Assembly: GCF_000013445.1 (NCBI RefSeq)
Contig: NC_007796.1
Span: 842,936-906,935, forward strand
Source: Methanospirillum hungatei JF-1
GTDB taxonomy: Archaea; Halobacteriota; Methanomicrobia; Methanomicrobiales; Methanospirillaceae
Direction of reading: 5' to 3'
Length of the DNA stretch: 64,000 nucleotides
Under the pieces are notes generated by a model. It was not told the DNA's origin and ran no database searches. It worked only from the letters and a program-made list of their open reading frames with translations. Shown here piece by piece: positions 17,711 through 27,081 of the stretch (positions within the stretch are counted from its first letter, which is position 1; the number at the start of each line of letters is the position of its first letter). The translations under genes and the position numbers were made by a program.

Positions 17711-20178
17711 TCTTCACCTCTTGTATGCCAGAGAAGGGGAACAACCATCTTGACCGCACCATGGATATTAGTCCCATAATCTTCCCGTCCAGGACTATTC
17801 ACCACGTCTGCCATCACCCTGGCAGCTTCAATTCTCTCCCTTCCACCCTGTTGCTTCCGAAGAGCCGATGCATAATTGTATTTTATAAAGTTCAGTTTCT
17901 CAAAAACCGTGTCACCACAGGTAATCAGATCACGAACCCCTGAACGGTTATCAGAATCAAGACCGTCATGAATGATCTTCATCAGCATATCCATCTCATT
18001 CTTATCATCAGGAAGCACATAGCAGGCATAATCTGAAGAAGGCATAGCTCCCTGCACCGCAGTAAATGCGACAGCTCCGGCAGGAAGGCGGATAAGATTC
18101 AACTCATCTGTAGAACTCCTCTTCCTGAATGCCTCTTTGGCCTTTGATTCCATGGATCGTGCCCGATCAAGCAGGAAATAGATAGGGAATTTATTATCCG
18201 CAATAGCAATGCCACAGGAAATTGTAACCGTATGGTACTGATACGTGTCATACTGAGAACCCTTTGTCAGACTATTTTGAAACGAAAATGCCTGAGCCAC
18301 CCGGGTGATCAGTTCCTGACAGAATATCAGGGCAGCTCTTGCATTCATGATAATCAGAAGATCGTCTCCCCCGTCATAAATGATATCAAACCCACAGCTG
18401 GTTCCAGGAAACTTCTCTCCATTCTCTTTTGATTTAGGGTTATAGAGTAGTAATCTCTGTCTTGGATCCTTTTTATTCTGATCCGCTGCCATCAAATCCT
18501 CAAGTGTCTTTCCGACAACACCCATAAAACGACGAGAAAACTGCTCACTCTTAAACGTATACTCGGCAGGTGTCAGAGTATGAGAAAAAAGACGTCCCAT
18601 CATATTCCCATCAACCGCGATAACCGCAATAGAATCTCCGATATCTGTCAATTCATGAGGATATTGGAGATTATTATCCTTAATGAATGTAAATGGCCAG
18701 GGACTAATCCTGCTGGTTCTTCCTTTCCTTGCCTCATTGCGTTGTATTCGTCCAAAATTCTCCTTTTTAGCACAAACTGAACAATACCTCTCTGTCTTAT
18801 CTTCAATCTGAAGACTTCCGGTAATAAGCCGGTTCCTGCAGGCATCACAGATCTGATCTTTTTTAGGAGGGTGAATGATAGAGACTGAATATGAATGTTG
18901 TTTTATCATATTAAGTTCATTAACAACATCTTTCAGGAAATCATAAAATGACCCTGCAAGATTTTTTAACGGTATCGTACCTGTCGTGACTGCAGCACGA
19001 AGTACCCCATCACTTGCAAATGTGACCTTCTCTTCAGCCTTCTCCTTTATTTTATTCAGCCATGCTGCATTTGAAGGACAAAAAGCCAGAAGATTGCCAC
19101 CGTCAGAGAACAAAACAGCCTCATCTCCCAGATCATCAGCAATAAATTTCCTGATATCCTGGAGAACATTCGAAACGATCTCGCTCCCTCCACGGAGCAT
19201 CGGCAATTTATCCGCTTCCATGATAAAGTCCTGGATCTGCATTATATCAAGAGAGAGGTACCCGATTCTGCCACCTGGAAAAGACCATTCCCCAAGGAAT
19301 TCTCCAGGACCGCCCTGAACTACCGAATCTCTGAAGAGTATCCGGTACTTTTCATTCTCATTCTTCGGTCTGACTGGAACCGTTCTGTCCTGTTTATATC
19401 CCAATAGGATGGTATGAGGAGTGATAGAGCAAGCATAATCGCCGTCATTACAATTAATCTTATGAGGAAAAACGGGATCTTTAGAATATAAAACTAGGTT
19501 TCCGTCTTTTACCTCTCCAGTAACCTCATACTGCCGATCTGCAGAAGAAGAGATCACATCACCGGCATGAATTAGTTTTTCAAGCCTTGTTGTTGTTTCT
19601 TTGGCATGATGTCTCCGAGCAAGGAGGGGAAGGACAGCATCAAGACCAAACCGTGAGACAAAGGAAGGATCTACCTTTGATAGTATCTCCCTGACGATTT
19701 CTTCAGTCAATGACACATGTTCATAAAACCTAACATATTTTCGTTCAGAAGAAAATGAACGAACCTTTCCTAAATCATGAAGTAATGAACCAATACGCAC
19801 AAGACCCACCAGGTCCTCCTTTCGATATTGACCGATCTGATCAGAAGTCAGGCCATATTCAGAAAGGGAACCCTGTATAAACTGTTCATCATCAAGGATT
19901 TTATCAACAAGTAAACAGACCGCAATAGCTGCAGTATTACGAAGATGATGATATAGTGAACAGACAGGGAGCCTTGTATCCGAACAGACAGATTGTAAAA
20001 AATCATTCTGTTCTAATACTTTACTTATCCGGTTTGCAGCATCATAAAGGCTTTTTGATCCAAAAGATAAAGCAATTTCATTGATGAGCAAACCTGTCTT
20101 CCCATCACTTTCATGACCATATGTTACATCAGACCGGACTTTGGTAAACCAGTCTATAACACCAATTTTTTCACTCAT
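17707..20178 (-). CDS. cas10: Cas10 with HD nuclease domain and GGDD cyclase
   Basis: This 823-residue large subunit has a complete-looking HD domain (H77/H78, H134-D135 in LLHDLGK, H154, H190-H191, D207), a first palm domain with SDGGNLL near 358, a treble-clef zinc site (C444, C447, C466, C469) and a second palm domain with YDGGDDLL (GGDD 603-606). Cas10 of this form cuts single-stranded DNA through HD and makes cyclic oligoadenylates through GGDD when target RNA is bound. I chose the ATG at 20178, just behind GAGGTC and two bases from the cas6 stop. The longer open frame to 20298 lies inside cas6. No CARF-type receptor for the second messenger is recognised in this window. Confidence 0.95.
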   Translation of the reverse strand: MSEKIGVIDWFTKVRSDVTYGHESDGKTGLLINEIALSFGSKSLYDAANRISKVLEQNDFLQSVCSDTRLPVCSLYHHLRNTAAIAVCLLVDKILDDEQFIQGSLSEYGLTSDQIGQYRKEDLVGLVRIGSLLHDLGKVRSFSSERKYVRFYEHVSLTEEIVREILSKVDPSFVSRFGLDAVLPLLARRHHAKETTTRLEKLIHAGDVISSSADRQYEVTGEVKDGNLVLYSKDPVFPHKINCNDGDYACSITPHTILLGYKQDRTVPVRPKNENEKYRILFRDSVVQGGPGEFLGEWSFPGGRIGYLSLDIMQIQDFIMEADKLPMLRGGSEIVSNVLQDIRKFIADDLGDEAVLFSDGGNLLAFCPSNAAWLNKIKEKAEEKVTFASDGVLRAAVTTGTIPLKNLAGSFYDFLKDVVNELNMIKQHSYSVSIIHPPKKDQICDACRNRLITGSLQIEDKTERYCSVCAKKENFGRIQRNEARKGRTSRISPWPFTFIKDNNLQYPHELTDIGDSIAVIAVDGNMMGRLFSHTLTPAEYTFKSEQFSRRFMGVVGKTLEDLMAADQNKKDPRQRLLLYNPKSKENGEKFPGTSCGFDIIYDGGDDLLIIMNARAALIFCQELITRVAQAFSFQNSLTKGSQYDTYQYHTVTISCGIAIADNKFPIYFLLDRARSMESKAKEAFRKRSSTDELNLIRLPAGAVAFTAVQGAMPSSDYACYVLPDDKNEMDMLMKIIHDGLDSDNRSGVRDLITCGDTVFEKLNFIKYNYASALRKQQGGRERIEAARVMADVVNSPGREDYGTNIHGAVKMVVPLLWHTRGEE

Positions 20179-20179
20179 A

Positions 20180-20968
20180 TTAGACCTCACATTTGACAAT
20201 AAAACCACCAAAACCATAGGTACTATGCTTACCAATCTGAAGATGAGAACCCAAATGAAGGATTTTCCCTGCTTCTGGCGAAACAGTGGATGTATCATAC
20301 AGAATATTCCCGCAAATCCCTTTAAGGGAAATCATCCTGCCATCCATAGATTTATGAGCAATCTGAACGGTTTTTATATCATAATCAAGAATAGGGGCAT
20401 GAAGGTTCTTTAAATCAATTTCAGTCCGATAGGGATATGAATCTCTTGCATAAAATTTACATACACGATTGTAAGCACGAATTGATGCAGAGAGAATATG
20501 TGCTAATTCAGGCAGAATCTCCATCCTCTCATTCTTTTCAAGATATAAAGGAGAAAGAGACTGAATCCTTACCCTGTCACCCCATTCGGGAGGAGAAGGA
20601 TCTAACTTTCTGACCGATATTTCTTCCACTGAATAATGATGACCTTTAAAATGAACGGCATTCGAATGATCATTTATCCTAGAAACGATTTCTGGAACAA
20701 ATTCCTGCTTATCACCATGCACTTTAATGAACCCACGGATCAGATCACCTGCCCGGAATGAAAGAAGAGAATATGGTTTAATATCATTTTTTTCCTTAAA
20801 TACCATATTGTATGGGCACGAAGTCTTATCAGGACAATTACGAACACAGTCTCCATGCTTTGTACAGTGCAAAGATGCACCAAGCCATCCTCTGAAGATC
20901 GTTCCGGTATAATCCTCTCCGAGCTGGGGATGTGTCCTGATATCAACAGATATTATCGTAGTTTGCAT
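20180..20968 (-). CDS. cas6: Cas6 crRNA-processing endoribonuclease
   Basis: This 262-residue Cas6 ends in the C-terminal glycine-rich loop LQIGKHSTYGFGGFIVKCEV of the family. Residues around 26-52 carry four cysteines (HCTKHGDC, NC, SCPYNMVF) after FRGWLGASL, as in the type III-linked Cas6 group. It cuts pre-crRNA within repeats, probably at the base of the GTTGC/GCAAC hairpin. The start is ATG 20968, three bases after GAGGTG; the GTG at 20974 lies within that site. It is the first gene of the operon, and an AT-rich promoter region lies upstream (20975-21120). Confidence 0.9.
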   Translation of the reverse strand: MQTTIISVDIRTHPQLGEDYTGTIFRGWLGASLHCTKHGDCVRNCPDKTSCPYNMVFKEKNDIKPYSLLSFRAGDLIRGFIKVHGDKQEFVPEIVSRINDHSNAVHFKGHHYSVEEISVRKLDPSPPEWGDRVRIQSLSPLYLEKNERMEILPELAHILSASIRAYNRVCKFYARDSYPYRTEIDLKNLHAPILDYDIKTVQIAHKSMDGRMISLKGICGNILYDTSTVSPEAGKILHLGSHLQIGKHSTYGFGGFIVKCEV

Positions 20969-20974
20969 AGACAC

Positions 20975-21145
20975 CTCATATATGGATAATTTTTTTCGGA
21001 GTAATTATGTCTGTCGATTTTTGATTTGGAAATAATTCTCGATACGCATGGCTCTTTATGAACAAAAAATTCTTTTTAACTTTTATATTCTATCATTTAT
21101 TTTTTAAGTACTTTAAATGAATAAAATAACAATTTCATAAGGCAA
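20975..21145 (-). promoter_or_regulatory. Promoter region of the type III operon
   Basis: This is an AT-rich gap between cas6 and the DUF2225-like gene, both of which are read leftwards. Several A/T tracts (21060-21130) could serve as TATA/BRE elements, but I cannot single out one start site. It also holds the 3' end of the upstream transcript. Confidence 0.4.
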
Positions 21146-21778
21146 TCAGGGTAAGGTATCCCAGCGGTTAATTCGTGAACTTGTAAATTCAAGGGAAGAT
21201 TTCAGGATAGGCTCTACTACCTTGCTTAATCCAACCTGAATCATCTTACTTCCTTTCTCAAATTGCGCTGTTCTTCGGTAAAGATCGGCGAGCATGAGTT
21301 CAAAAAATCCCGGGTGATTCCAGATATAATCTCCATTATTTTTACATTTTATCATAAATTCAATCGCTTTCTCTCTACACTTTTTACCCAGTCTCATCTC
21401 ATTCGTATCATCACATATCCATGATGCAGTCAGGTATCCAAAAAATGCAGTTTTGTTGTCTTCAAGTACCTCGGCACAGTATGAATATTGCAAGTATCGT
21501 CGAATTAAAGCTGATATTTCGCCATTATTTGCAATCTGAAGATAATTCCCGGATTTTACAATATCTTTTATCTTCACATCTGCAAAGGTAATATCAGGAG
21601 CACAGTATCGACATGTGGGACATTCCTGGATCTGATACATCAAGGTATTCCGTGCCAGAGGGACTGAATAAAATCCCGAATTAAAACTGCTGTTTGAATT
21701 TGAAACCAACAGAACATCCTGTAAACTAGACGATCCACATACTGCACAGGTAACTTCTTTGGGATGATGATTATTCAT
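21146..21778 (-). CDS. DUF2225-like zinc-binding protein
   Basis: This 210-residue protein opens with a CAVCGSSSL knuckle followed about 45 residues later by CPTCRYCAPDITF, the layout of DUF2225 proteins, which are thought to bind zinc. The remainder is helical (EKAIEFMIKCKNNGDYIW, ADLYRRTAQFEKG) and TPR-like. The ATG at 21778 is chosen because GAGGTG lies five bases upstream. It is read in the same direction as the type III operon, 171 bp upstream of it, so readthrough into cas6 is possible. No established CRISPR role is known to me. Confidence 0.6.
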   Translation of the reverse strand: MNNHHPKEVTCAVCGSSSLQDVLLVSNSNSSFNSGFYSVPLARNTLMYQIQECPTCRYCAPDITFADVKIKDIVKSGNYLQIANNGEISALIRRYLQYSYCAEVLEDNKTAFFGYLTASWICDDTNEMRLGKKCREKAIEFMIKCKNNGDYIWNHPGFFELMLADLYRRTAQFEKGSKMIQVGLSKVVEPILKSSLEFTSSRINRWDTLP

Positions 21779-22447
21779 TCTTTCACCTCTATTTTCATTC
21801 AAGAGAATATTTACAGGTTTTTTAGATTCACTCCGCCAGGATTTCGTTAGAGAAATCTCACCAAGTTGGTTTACTCTTTAACTATCCATGACTTTGAGAG
21901 GGAAACAAAATATTACCTGATATTCCTTTAGTGAAAGGAACATGTATACTGCTCACATACCGTGCTGCAAATACTGCTTGAGAGGAATGAGCAATACATA
22001 ACCGGGCAGATGAGTTCTGCATAATAGATATCAGAGAGTAAGAGTATATAAATTTTCTATGAAAAAGCACATAAAAGTATACAAAAATACATAAATATGT
22101 AAAAATTTTTTATCTATGATATGGTCGAAAACCCTAGAATCTACAATATTATAAGAAAATATAGCCTAAATTTAGAAAGAAGATTCTCATTAAAACAATG
22201 AAAAGCGCAATAAAAGATAGGGTAAAAGTGAATAACATGAATCAAAAAATGTCTTCACCAAAAATGAAAAAAAGGTAAATCTAAATTATTATAAAATTAT
22301 ATCATTTTCATCTCATTTCTATGCTAAAATGGAATTTAACATCCTCCGGCATACAGGTATAGGAATACCGACGAAAATTTATACACTACCTTATCACAAT
22401 ACATTCAAGTAGATATCATACAAATACCTATAAGACGATATGAAATA
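21779..22447. other. AT-rich intergenic region
   Basis: About 670 bp lie between two divergent genes. I see a TATATAAA-type element near 22043, which may serve the DUF2225-like gene on the minus strand, and a perfect 7-bp inverted repeat at 21923-21940 (TTCCTTT-AGTG-AAAGGAA). A 62-codon open frame at 21882-22070 has no ribosome binding site or recognisable sequence. Nothing else is supportable. Confidence 0.5.
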
Positions 22448-22762
22448 ATGACTTCACAGAGGATCAATAAAAATACAACTACAGAATCTGAACCCGATAA
22501 TGGCCCATATATAGTGCAGTTATCTCCAGAACGTAAAGTGAGAAACTACTTTGAACTAAAAAAGGGTAAATTCTTCCGGACAGATACCGTTGCCGAGATT
22601 CTTGATATTGAACCTGAGGTAATTCGTGATCTGATAAGAAAAAAGGAACTATCCGCAATAAAAATCGGGAAATCATATAGAATTGCAGAATCAGACCTTC
22701 AGGAATTTTTACAAGCGCGATATACTATGAAACCAAAAGAAAAAATTGAACCTGATAAATAG
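22448..22762 (+). CDS. Small HTH DNA-binding protein (excisionase/MerR-like)
   Basis: This 104-residue protein has, at about 42-88, the HTH_17 pattern: TDTVAEILDIEPEVIRDLIRKKELSAIKIGKSYRIAESDLQEFL. This fold is found in excisionases and in many archaeal small regulators. The N-terminal 35 residues are polar and probably disordered. It stands alone, divergent from the DUF2225-like gene and converging on the TPR gene. It could regulate nearby genes, but no target is visible. Confidence 0.75.
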   Translation: MTSQRINKNTTTESEPDNGPYIVQLSPERKVRNYFELKKGKFFRTDTVAEILDIEPEVIRDLIRKKELSAIKIGKSYRIAESDLQEFLQARYTMKPKEKIEPDK

Positions 22763-22843
22763 TTGGAGAGATAATTACACCATTTTGAATTCATATGCCT
22801 CCACAACCAAATATCCATGAAATTAAAAAAAGTTTACGTTTTA

Positions 22844-25819
22844 TCACAAATATCCATCCATATACCCTGCTACCGTCTCAAAAACTCTTCTCCTCCCTGA
22901 AGGATTTTTAATTTCATCATTGTCATCATTACCATACTCATCTCTCGAAAAATTGATATTTCCGAATCTAACGATCAGATCACCATACACATCTTGAGCG
23001 TCGTCACTCTTCAGTTCCATGAGCGTTGCCAGAAGACCTAACCTCCCAATTTTTTCTGATGGTAAGCATCTGATTGCCTGCCTGAAATCGGATGCCGCAT
23101 CTTCGAAATTACCAAGACCGAATTTCGCCATTCCACGATTATTCCAGGATGCCCATATATGAGGTATCAATGAAACAGCCCTATTTCCTAACTCCAGGGC
23201 TTCCTCATTTTTCTCCAGACAGGAAAGGGACCAGCATAAAGCAGAGGATGCAAAACCGGACAAAGGATTCAGTTCGACTGCTTTTTGAAGAATCGTTTCC
23301 GCCTCCCCGAACCTATTCAAATTATTCAGAATAAGTCCTTTTTCAGTTAGTAGTACAATATTATCAGGATCTTCAGCCAGCAGTTCGTTGTAGACAACCA
23401 GTGCCTCATTAAACCGATCAGGATTCTCCTCAAGATCTCCAAGCATATGAAAAGCATCGGCTATAAAACGACGAATGACTGAATCTTTCGTAGTTTGATT
23501 GATAATCCATCTATATGCCTCAATAGCGAGCTTATCAATCCCGAAATCCTTAAGCCTGGTCGCTCGCTCATGTATCAGTTCAACCTGCCTAGTCAGAGAA
23601 TCGCCGCCAAGCCTGACCAAATCCGCAAGTCCGGTCTCAAGGCAGAGAGATTCGGATCCCTCTTTCAACAGCATCTGTACCTGATCATCACTGCTCATAT
23701 GATCCGGGATCAGGGAGAGCTGATGCATCCCTTCAGAATACCGTTCCATTTTGAAAAGAACTCCGGCATAGGCTATCCGGAGCGAATAATCTAATGGTTC
23801 CTGAAAAATCTCAATTTCAAGCATTCGTGCAGCTGTCAGATAATCCCCGATATAAGTCCGGAGCGTCCCATTTTCTGCCTGAAATACATGTGCTGCATAT
23901 TCTGGAACCGATATATCCTGCTCATCGTTTCCTGAAAGAATTGCAGCGGCGGATTTCAGATATCTCACTTCCGGTGTGTCAGGAAGAGGTGCTCGTTGAT
24001 CCTGTAGTATTCCTGCTGCTTCGTCCGGATTTTTGGTCTGAAGAAGAGCTTTTACATAGGGGAGAAATAAATCTTGAGAAGCGCCAGTAGTAAGAATCCC
24101 TTCTCGTGCAGCAAATAATGCCGCAGAATAATCACCTTCAAGCATGAAAGAACGGATAAGAAGAGAGTAATCAAGGGGTCTTCCCCGGTTTTCCGTAAGA
24201 ATCAGAGATGCTGCTATTGATGCATCATGAAATGAACCTGCACGGATAAGACATCTGACATATACCTCCTGCAGGTTAGCATCAGGAATGACAGGAGGGT
24301 TTTGAGAGAGGAGGAGAGTATATCCCTCCCGGTACCGTTCCTGTTCCAGGAGAATTCGTGTATACATATTCAATGCAGCAGGATAATCAGGATACTTGTC
24401 CAGAATTTTCTTTCCTTCCATTTCTGCGTCATTGAGACATCCTGCAGTCCTGATAGCAAGGATCCGGATTAAGGCAAAATCTGGATTATCATGCCCTTCC
24501 AGATTATCTGAAGCCAAAACAGCATCAACATAGCGACAGGTAAATGAATAAAGCAGAACAAGCATGGCATGATATTCAGGTATGTCCGGATGTGCATCGC
24601 TTAGAGCTTCAAAGAGTGGAATTGCAGATTCCAGACCATCCTGTATCATACCCTGAAATGCTAGTGCGTCACCTGAAAGGTTATCTGTGGTTTTAAACCA
24701 CCCTTCCTGTTCCATGCCGAACAGAGTGTAGAATATAAATCCACGATCTCTGGCTCCAGCTGAACATATACACTGGAATGATTCGATCACCTTTCCCTGC
24801 TGGTACAAAGATGCATCTTTCAAATAGATTGCTTTCCACGCTTTTGGATTATGGTCAGCTTTCTCTGCATAGACTATTGCCTGATCATATTTACCGCTGA
24901 AATGAAGAGCAGTAATGAATGGGATGAGAAACTCCGGATTATCAGGATCTTCCTCACATATTCTCTTGTAGATTAGAAAAGCCTCTTCAAACCGCCCGGC
25001 CATAAGCAGTTCTTCCCCCCGAAGTCCTGGCCATGGATCACTCTCTTCTGCTCCAAAGAATCCTGTTATGCTCTGCCTGAAAGTCATCCCCTCTTCGATT
25101 TTACCAAGATGCATAAGAACATCTGCTAAATCCGATCTAGCTCGCATGTCAAGTGGCTGTACTTCAACTGCCTTTTTCAAATACATGACAGCATGGTCAA
25201 GATCACCAACAGCCCTGGCTGATATGCCTGCTGCGTATGCTACGAGTGGGCAATCAGGATATGAATACATGATAAGATCACTAAGGTCCTGGGCTTCCTT
25301 TTCTTCTCCTCTTGTGAGCAGACATAATATTTTCAAAGCCCGGAATGTAGCGAGAAATTCACCATATTGTTCATCATCCGTATGGAATCCCAAAACCAGG
25401 TCACAGAATTTTTCTGCCTCTTGAGTGTCACCAGTGAAAAACCTGCATACATGCAGAGTAAGGGAGGATTCTCCTGCTGACCCTATCGACATAACATCAA
25501 AGTGGGAAAGGGTCTTAAGGGCAGTATAATAATACCCCTGGAGCATAAGATTTTTCCCGATATAATCCTGAATTCTCATATCAAACGGAATTACTGATTG
25601 AATCTTTCGAAGCACCCTGATTGCTTCACCCGGAAGCTGAAGATCAAGGAGGATTAAGGATTTATAAAAGAGCAGGACCGGGTCATCAACCCAGACTTTT
25701 AGGCTTTCATCAGCAACAGCCATAGCCTCATCATATAATCCGGATTTTTGCAGATCTGATATCCGGAATAATTGATATTCTCTCCAGTTCTGACCCTCCT
25801 GGGTAAATATATCCTCCAT
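22844..25819 (-). CDS. Large TPR-repeat protein
   Basis: This 991-residue protein is made almost wholly of tetratricopeptide-like helical pairs, for example DNIVLLTEKGLILNNLNRFG and HIWASWNNRGMAKFGLGNFE near the C-terminus. There is no signal peptide or membrane segment, so it is cytoplasmic, and no enzymatic domain is seen. TPR arrays act as protein-binding scaffolds. GGAGGGGGAAG lies directly before the ATG. It is monocistronic. Methanospirillum-type genomes are rich in such proteins, so a precise role cannot be given. Confidence 0.85.
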   Translation of the reverse strand: MEDIFTQEGQNWREYQLFRISDLQKSGLYDEAMAVADESLKVWVDDPVLLFYKSLILLDLQLPGEAIRVLRKIQSVIPFDMRIQDYIGKNLMLQGYYYTALKTLSHFDVMSIGSAGESSLTLHVCRFFTGDTQEAEKFCDLVLGFHTDDEQYGEFLATFRALKILCLLTRGEEKEAQDLSDLIMYSYPDCPLVAYAAGISARAVGDLDHAVMYLKKAVEVQPLDMRARSDLADVLMHLGKIEEGMTFRQSITGFFGAEESDPWPGLRGEELLMAGRFEEAFLIYKRICEEDPDNPEFLIPFITALHFSGKYDQAIVYAEKADHNPKAWKAIYLKDASLYQQGKVIESFQCICSAGARDRGFIFYTLFGMEQEGWFKTTDNLSGDALAFQGMIQDGLESAIPLFEALSDAHPDIPEYHAMLVLLYSFTCRYVDAVLASDNLEGHDNPDFALIRILAIRTAGCLNDAEMEGKKILDKYPDYPAALNMYTRILLEQERYREGYTLLLSQNPPVIPDANLQEVYVRCLIRAGSFHDASIAASLILTENRGRPLDYSLLIRSFMLEGDYSAALFAAREGILTTGASQDLFLPYVKALLQTKNPDEAAGILQDQRAPLPDTPEVRYLKSAAAILSGNDEQDISVPEYAAHVFQAENGTLRTYIGDYLTAARMLEIEIFQEPLDYSLRIAYAGVLFKMERYSEGMHQLSLIPDHMSSDDQVQMLLKEGSESLCLETGLADLVRLGGDSLTRQVELIHERATRLKDFGIDKLAIEAYRWIINQTTKDSVIRRFIADAFHMLGDLEENPDRFNEALVVYNELLAEDPDNIVLLTEKGLILNNLNRFGEAETILQKAVELNPLSGFASSALCWSLSCLEKNEEALELGNRAVSLIPHIWASWNNRGMAKFGLGNFEDAASDFRQAIRCLPSEKIGRLGLLATLMELKSDDAQDVYGDLIVRFGNINFSRDEYGNDDNDEIKNPSGRRRVFETVAGYMDGYL

Positions 25820-26377
25820 CTTCCCCCTCCTTATGATATTAGATTGACGGTTTGGGATAAATACATTTGTATAAAAAAAGGTTCAAAAATATACATAAAG
25901 TTATAAATTACTATATTAATAACATTACATTGATTTCATAAGCGGAAATATAAATACATTATCAAGTGATTTTCTTGATTCCCGTAATAAATCTATAATA
26001 AATTCCTACCTAATCCCGGAAGAAACAATATTGGCCCGGTAACAATAAAATCAAAGAGAGGGAATTTTTATAAATGTTGTAAATAAGGTAATTCAAGGAT
26101 TTTTAGTGTAATTTATTCACCTTGAGGATTAAATATCCCTTAATCTTTCTTCTAACTATTCAGAAGAATCATATATCCTTTGTAGATATCCGACGCACAA
26201 GTGAAATCTAGTATTATTTGCGTACAGGTCTCATAGGTGGTCCGAATACTGATGATAACAGAAGTCATCCGGAAATCATCTATCACCAAGACCATTCTTT
26301 TAAAGCATCAGAAAATTTAGCGAAGACCATTATATGTCTGTCAGGTCATGTCCATCTTAAACTTAAAAGATTCTGAA
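25820..26377. other. Intergenic region with a possible coding relic
   Basis: The first 400 bp are AT-rich with no gene. From about 26206 to 26376 the plus strand stays open and reads GGPNTDDNRSHPEII, then HQDHSFKASENLAKTI, without a start codon. It looks like a decayed fragment but matches no family I know. Confidence 0.3.
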
Positions 26378-26647
26378 TTATATGGAAGCACAGGCAATCC
26401 GACATCCCCTGATATCTTCCAAAATACCAACCTTGACATCATATTCAGCAATAGACAGGAACGTATCAGTAATCTCTTCATTCAGATATTCTTCGCCAGA
26501 GGTATTACACACTATGGCTGTGATCTGTTTGATTACCACGGTGGTAGATTCTCGTTCTAATGTGACAGCAATATTGCCTGGTTCACAAATTCCATGTTTA
26601 CAAATTCCATGTTTACAAATTCCATGTTTACAAATTGCACATTTCAT
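26378..26647 (-). CDS. YgiT-type zinc-finger protein with expanded CxxC repeat
   Basis: This 89-residue protein resembles the small YgiT/MqsA N-terminal zinc-finger family (MKCxxCKHG, then VTLERESTTVVIK, then GEEYLNEE). The first knuckle has been multiplied: ICKHG occurs three times through a 15-bp tandem repeat (26591-26635). The second knuckle reads CNTSGEEY, so one of its two cysteines is lost. GGAGGAG precedes the ATG. Such proteins are often antitoxins, but no partner toxin adjoins it, only an antitoxin relic upstream. It may be non-functional as a zinc finger. Confidence 0.65.
   Translation of the reverse strand: MKCAICKHGICKHGICKHGICEPGNIAVTLERESTTVVIKQITAIVCNTSGEEYLNEEITDTFLSIAEYDVKVGILEDIRGCRIACASI
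26591..26635. repeat. 15-bp tandem repeat, three units, in-frame
   Basis: TCCATGTTTACAAAT occurs three times in a row inside the YgiT-like gene and adds Ile-Cys-Lys-His-Gly units. As the unit is a multiple of three, changes in copy number leave the frame intact. Confidence 0.95.
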
Positions 26648-26718
26648 ACTCTCCTCCGGTATTCACTATCCGATACCTGAGCATACGGTTCATATACAAT
26701 AATAATATGAATTATGGG

Positions 26719-26784
26719 ACCTCGTGATCTTTCGATAGATTTCACATCAGGGCGGTTTTTTATATGTTCAATCAGATGCATCAC
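26719..26784 (-). pseudogene. Remnant of a second copy of the antitoxin gene
   Basis: Read on the minus strand this encodes VMHLIEHIKNRPDVKSIE, nearly the same as residues 11-28 of the intact antitoxin at 27081-27308, and the DNA is also clearly similar. Start and end are missing. It marks a duplicated toxin-antitoxin module that has mostly been lost. Confidence 0.85.
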
Positions 26785-26802
26785 AATATCCCAAGATCGA
26801 AA

Positions 26803-27081
26803 TTATCCCTTTCCACCATATTTTTTATAAATAATTCTTCTCGGTCCTATATCGATGACCAGAACAACCAGTTCATTATCATAAAGAGACATTATTACCC
26901 GATACTCTCCGATTCTGTACTTATATAGTATTTCAGCACCTTTCGGACGTTTCATCTCCTCAATATGGGCTCGGGGATTCTCCTTTATTGATTCAAGGAT
27001 CTGGTATATCCGTTTACCAACTTGGTGATCAAGATTTTTTAGTGCCCGTTTGGCATGATTTGAATAATGGAGAGTATACAT
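26803..27081 (-). CDS. RelE/ParE-family toxin
   Basis: This 92-residue protein has the RelE-fold pattern: YTLHYSNHAKRALKNLDHQVGKRIYQIL, then a central ENPRAHIEEMKRPKGAEILYKYRIGEYRVIMSL with the conserved YRIGEYRV strand, then the LVVLVIDIGPRRIIYKK C-terminal strand. RelE toxins cut mRNA at the ribosome. The start overlaps the antitoxin stop by one base, giving the usual antitoxin-first order. Confidence 0.88.
   Translation of the reverse strand: MYTLHYSNHAKRALKNLDHQVGKRIYQILESIKENPRAHIEEMKRPKGAEILYKYRIGEYRVIMSLYDNELVVLVIDIGPRRIIYKKYGGKG

Noticed and set aside
20179-20298. Longer N-terminal extension of Cas10 with a hydrophobic stretch
   Set aside because: It lies wholly inside cas6. The ATG at 20178 has a ribosome binding site and starts two bases after the cas6 stop.
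21882-22070. 62-codon minus-strand frame upstream of the DUF2225-like gene
   Set aside because: No ribosome binding site, no family resemblance, and its composition fits chance in an AT-rich gap.
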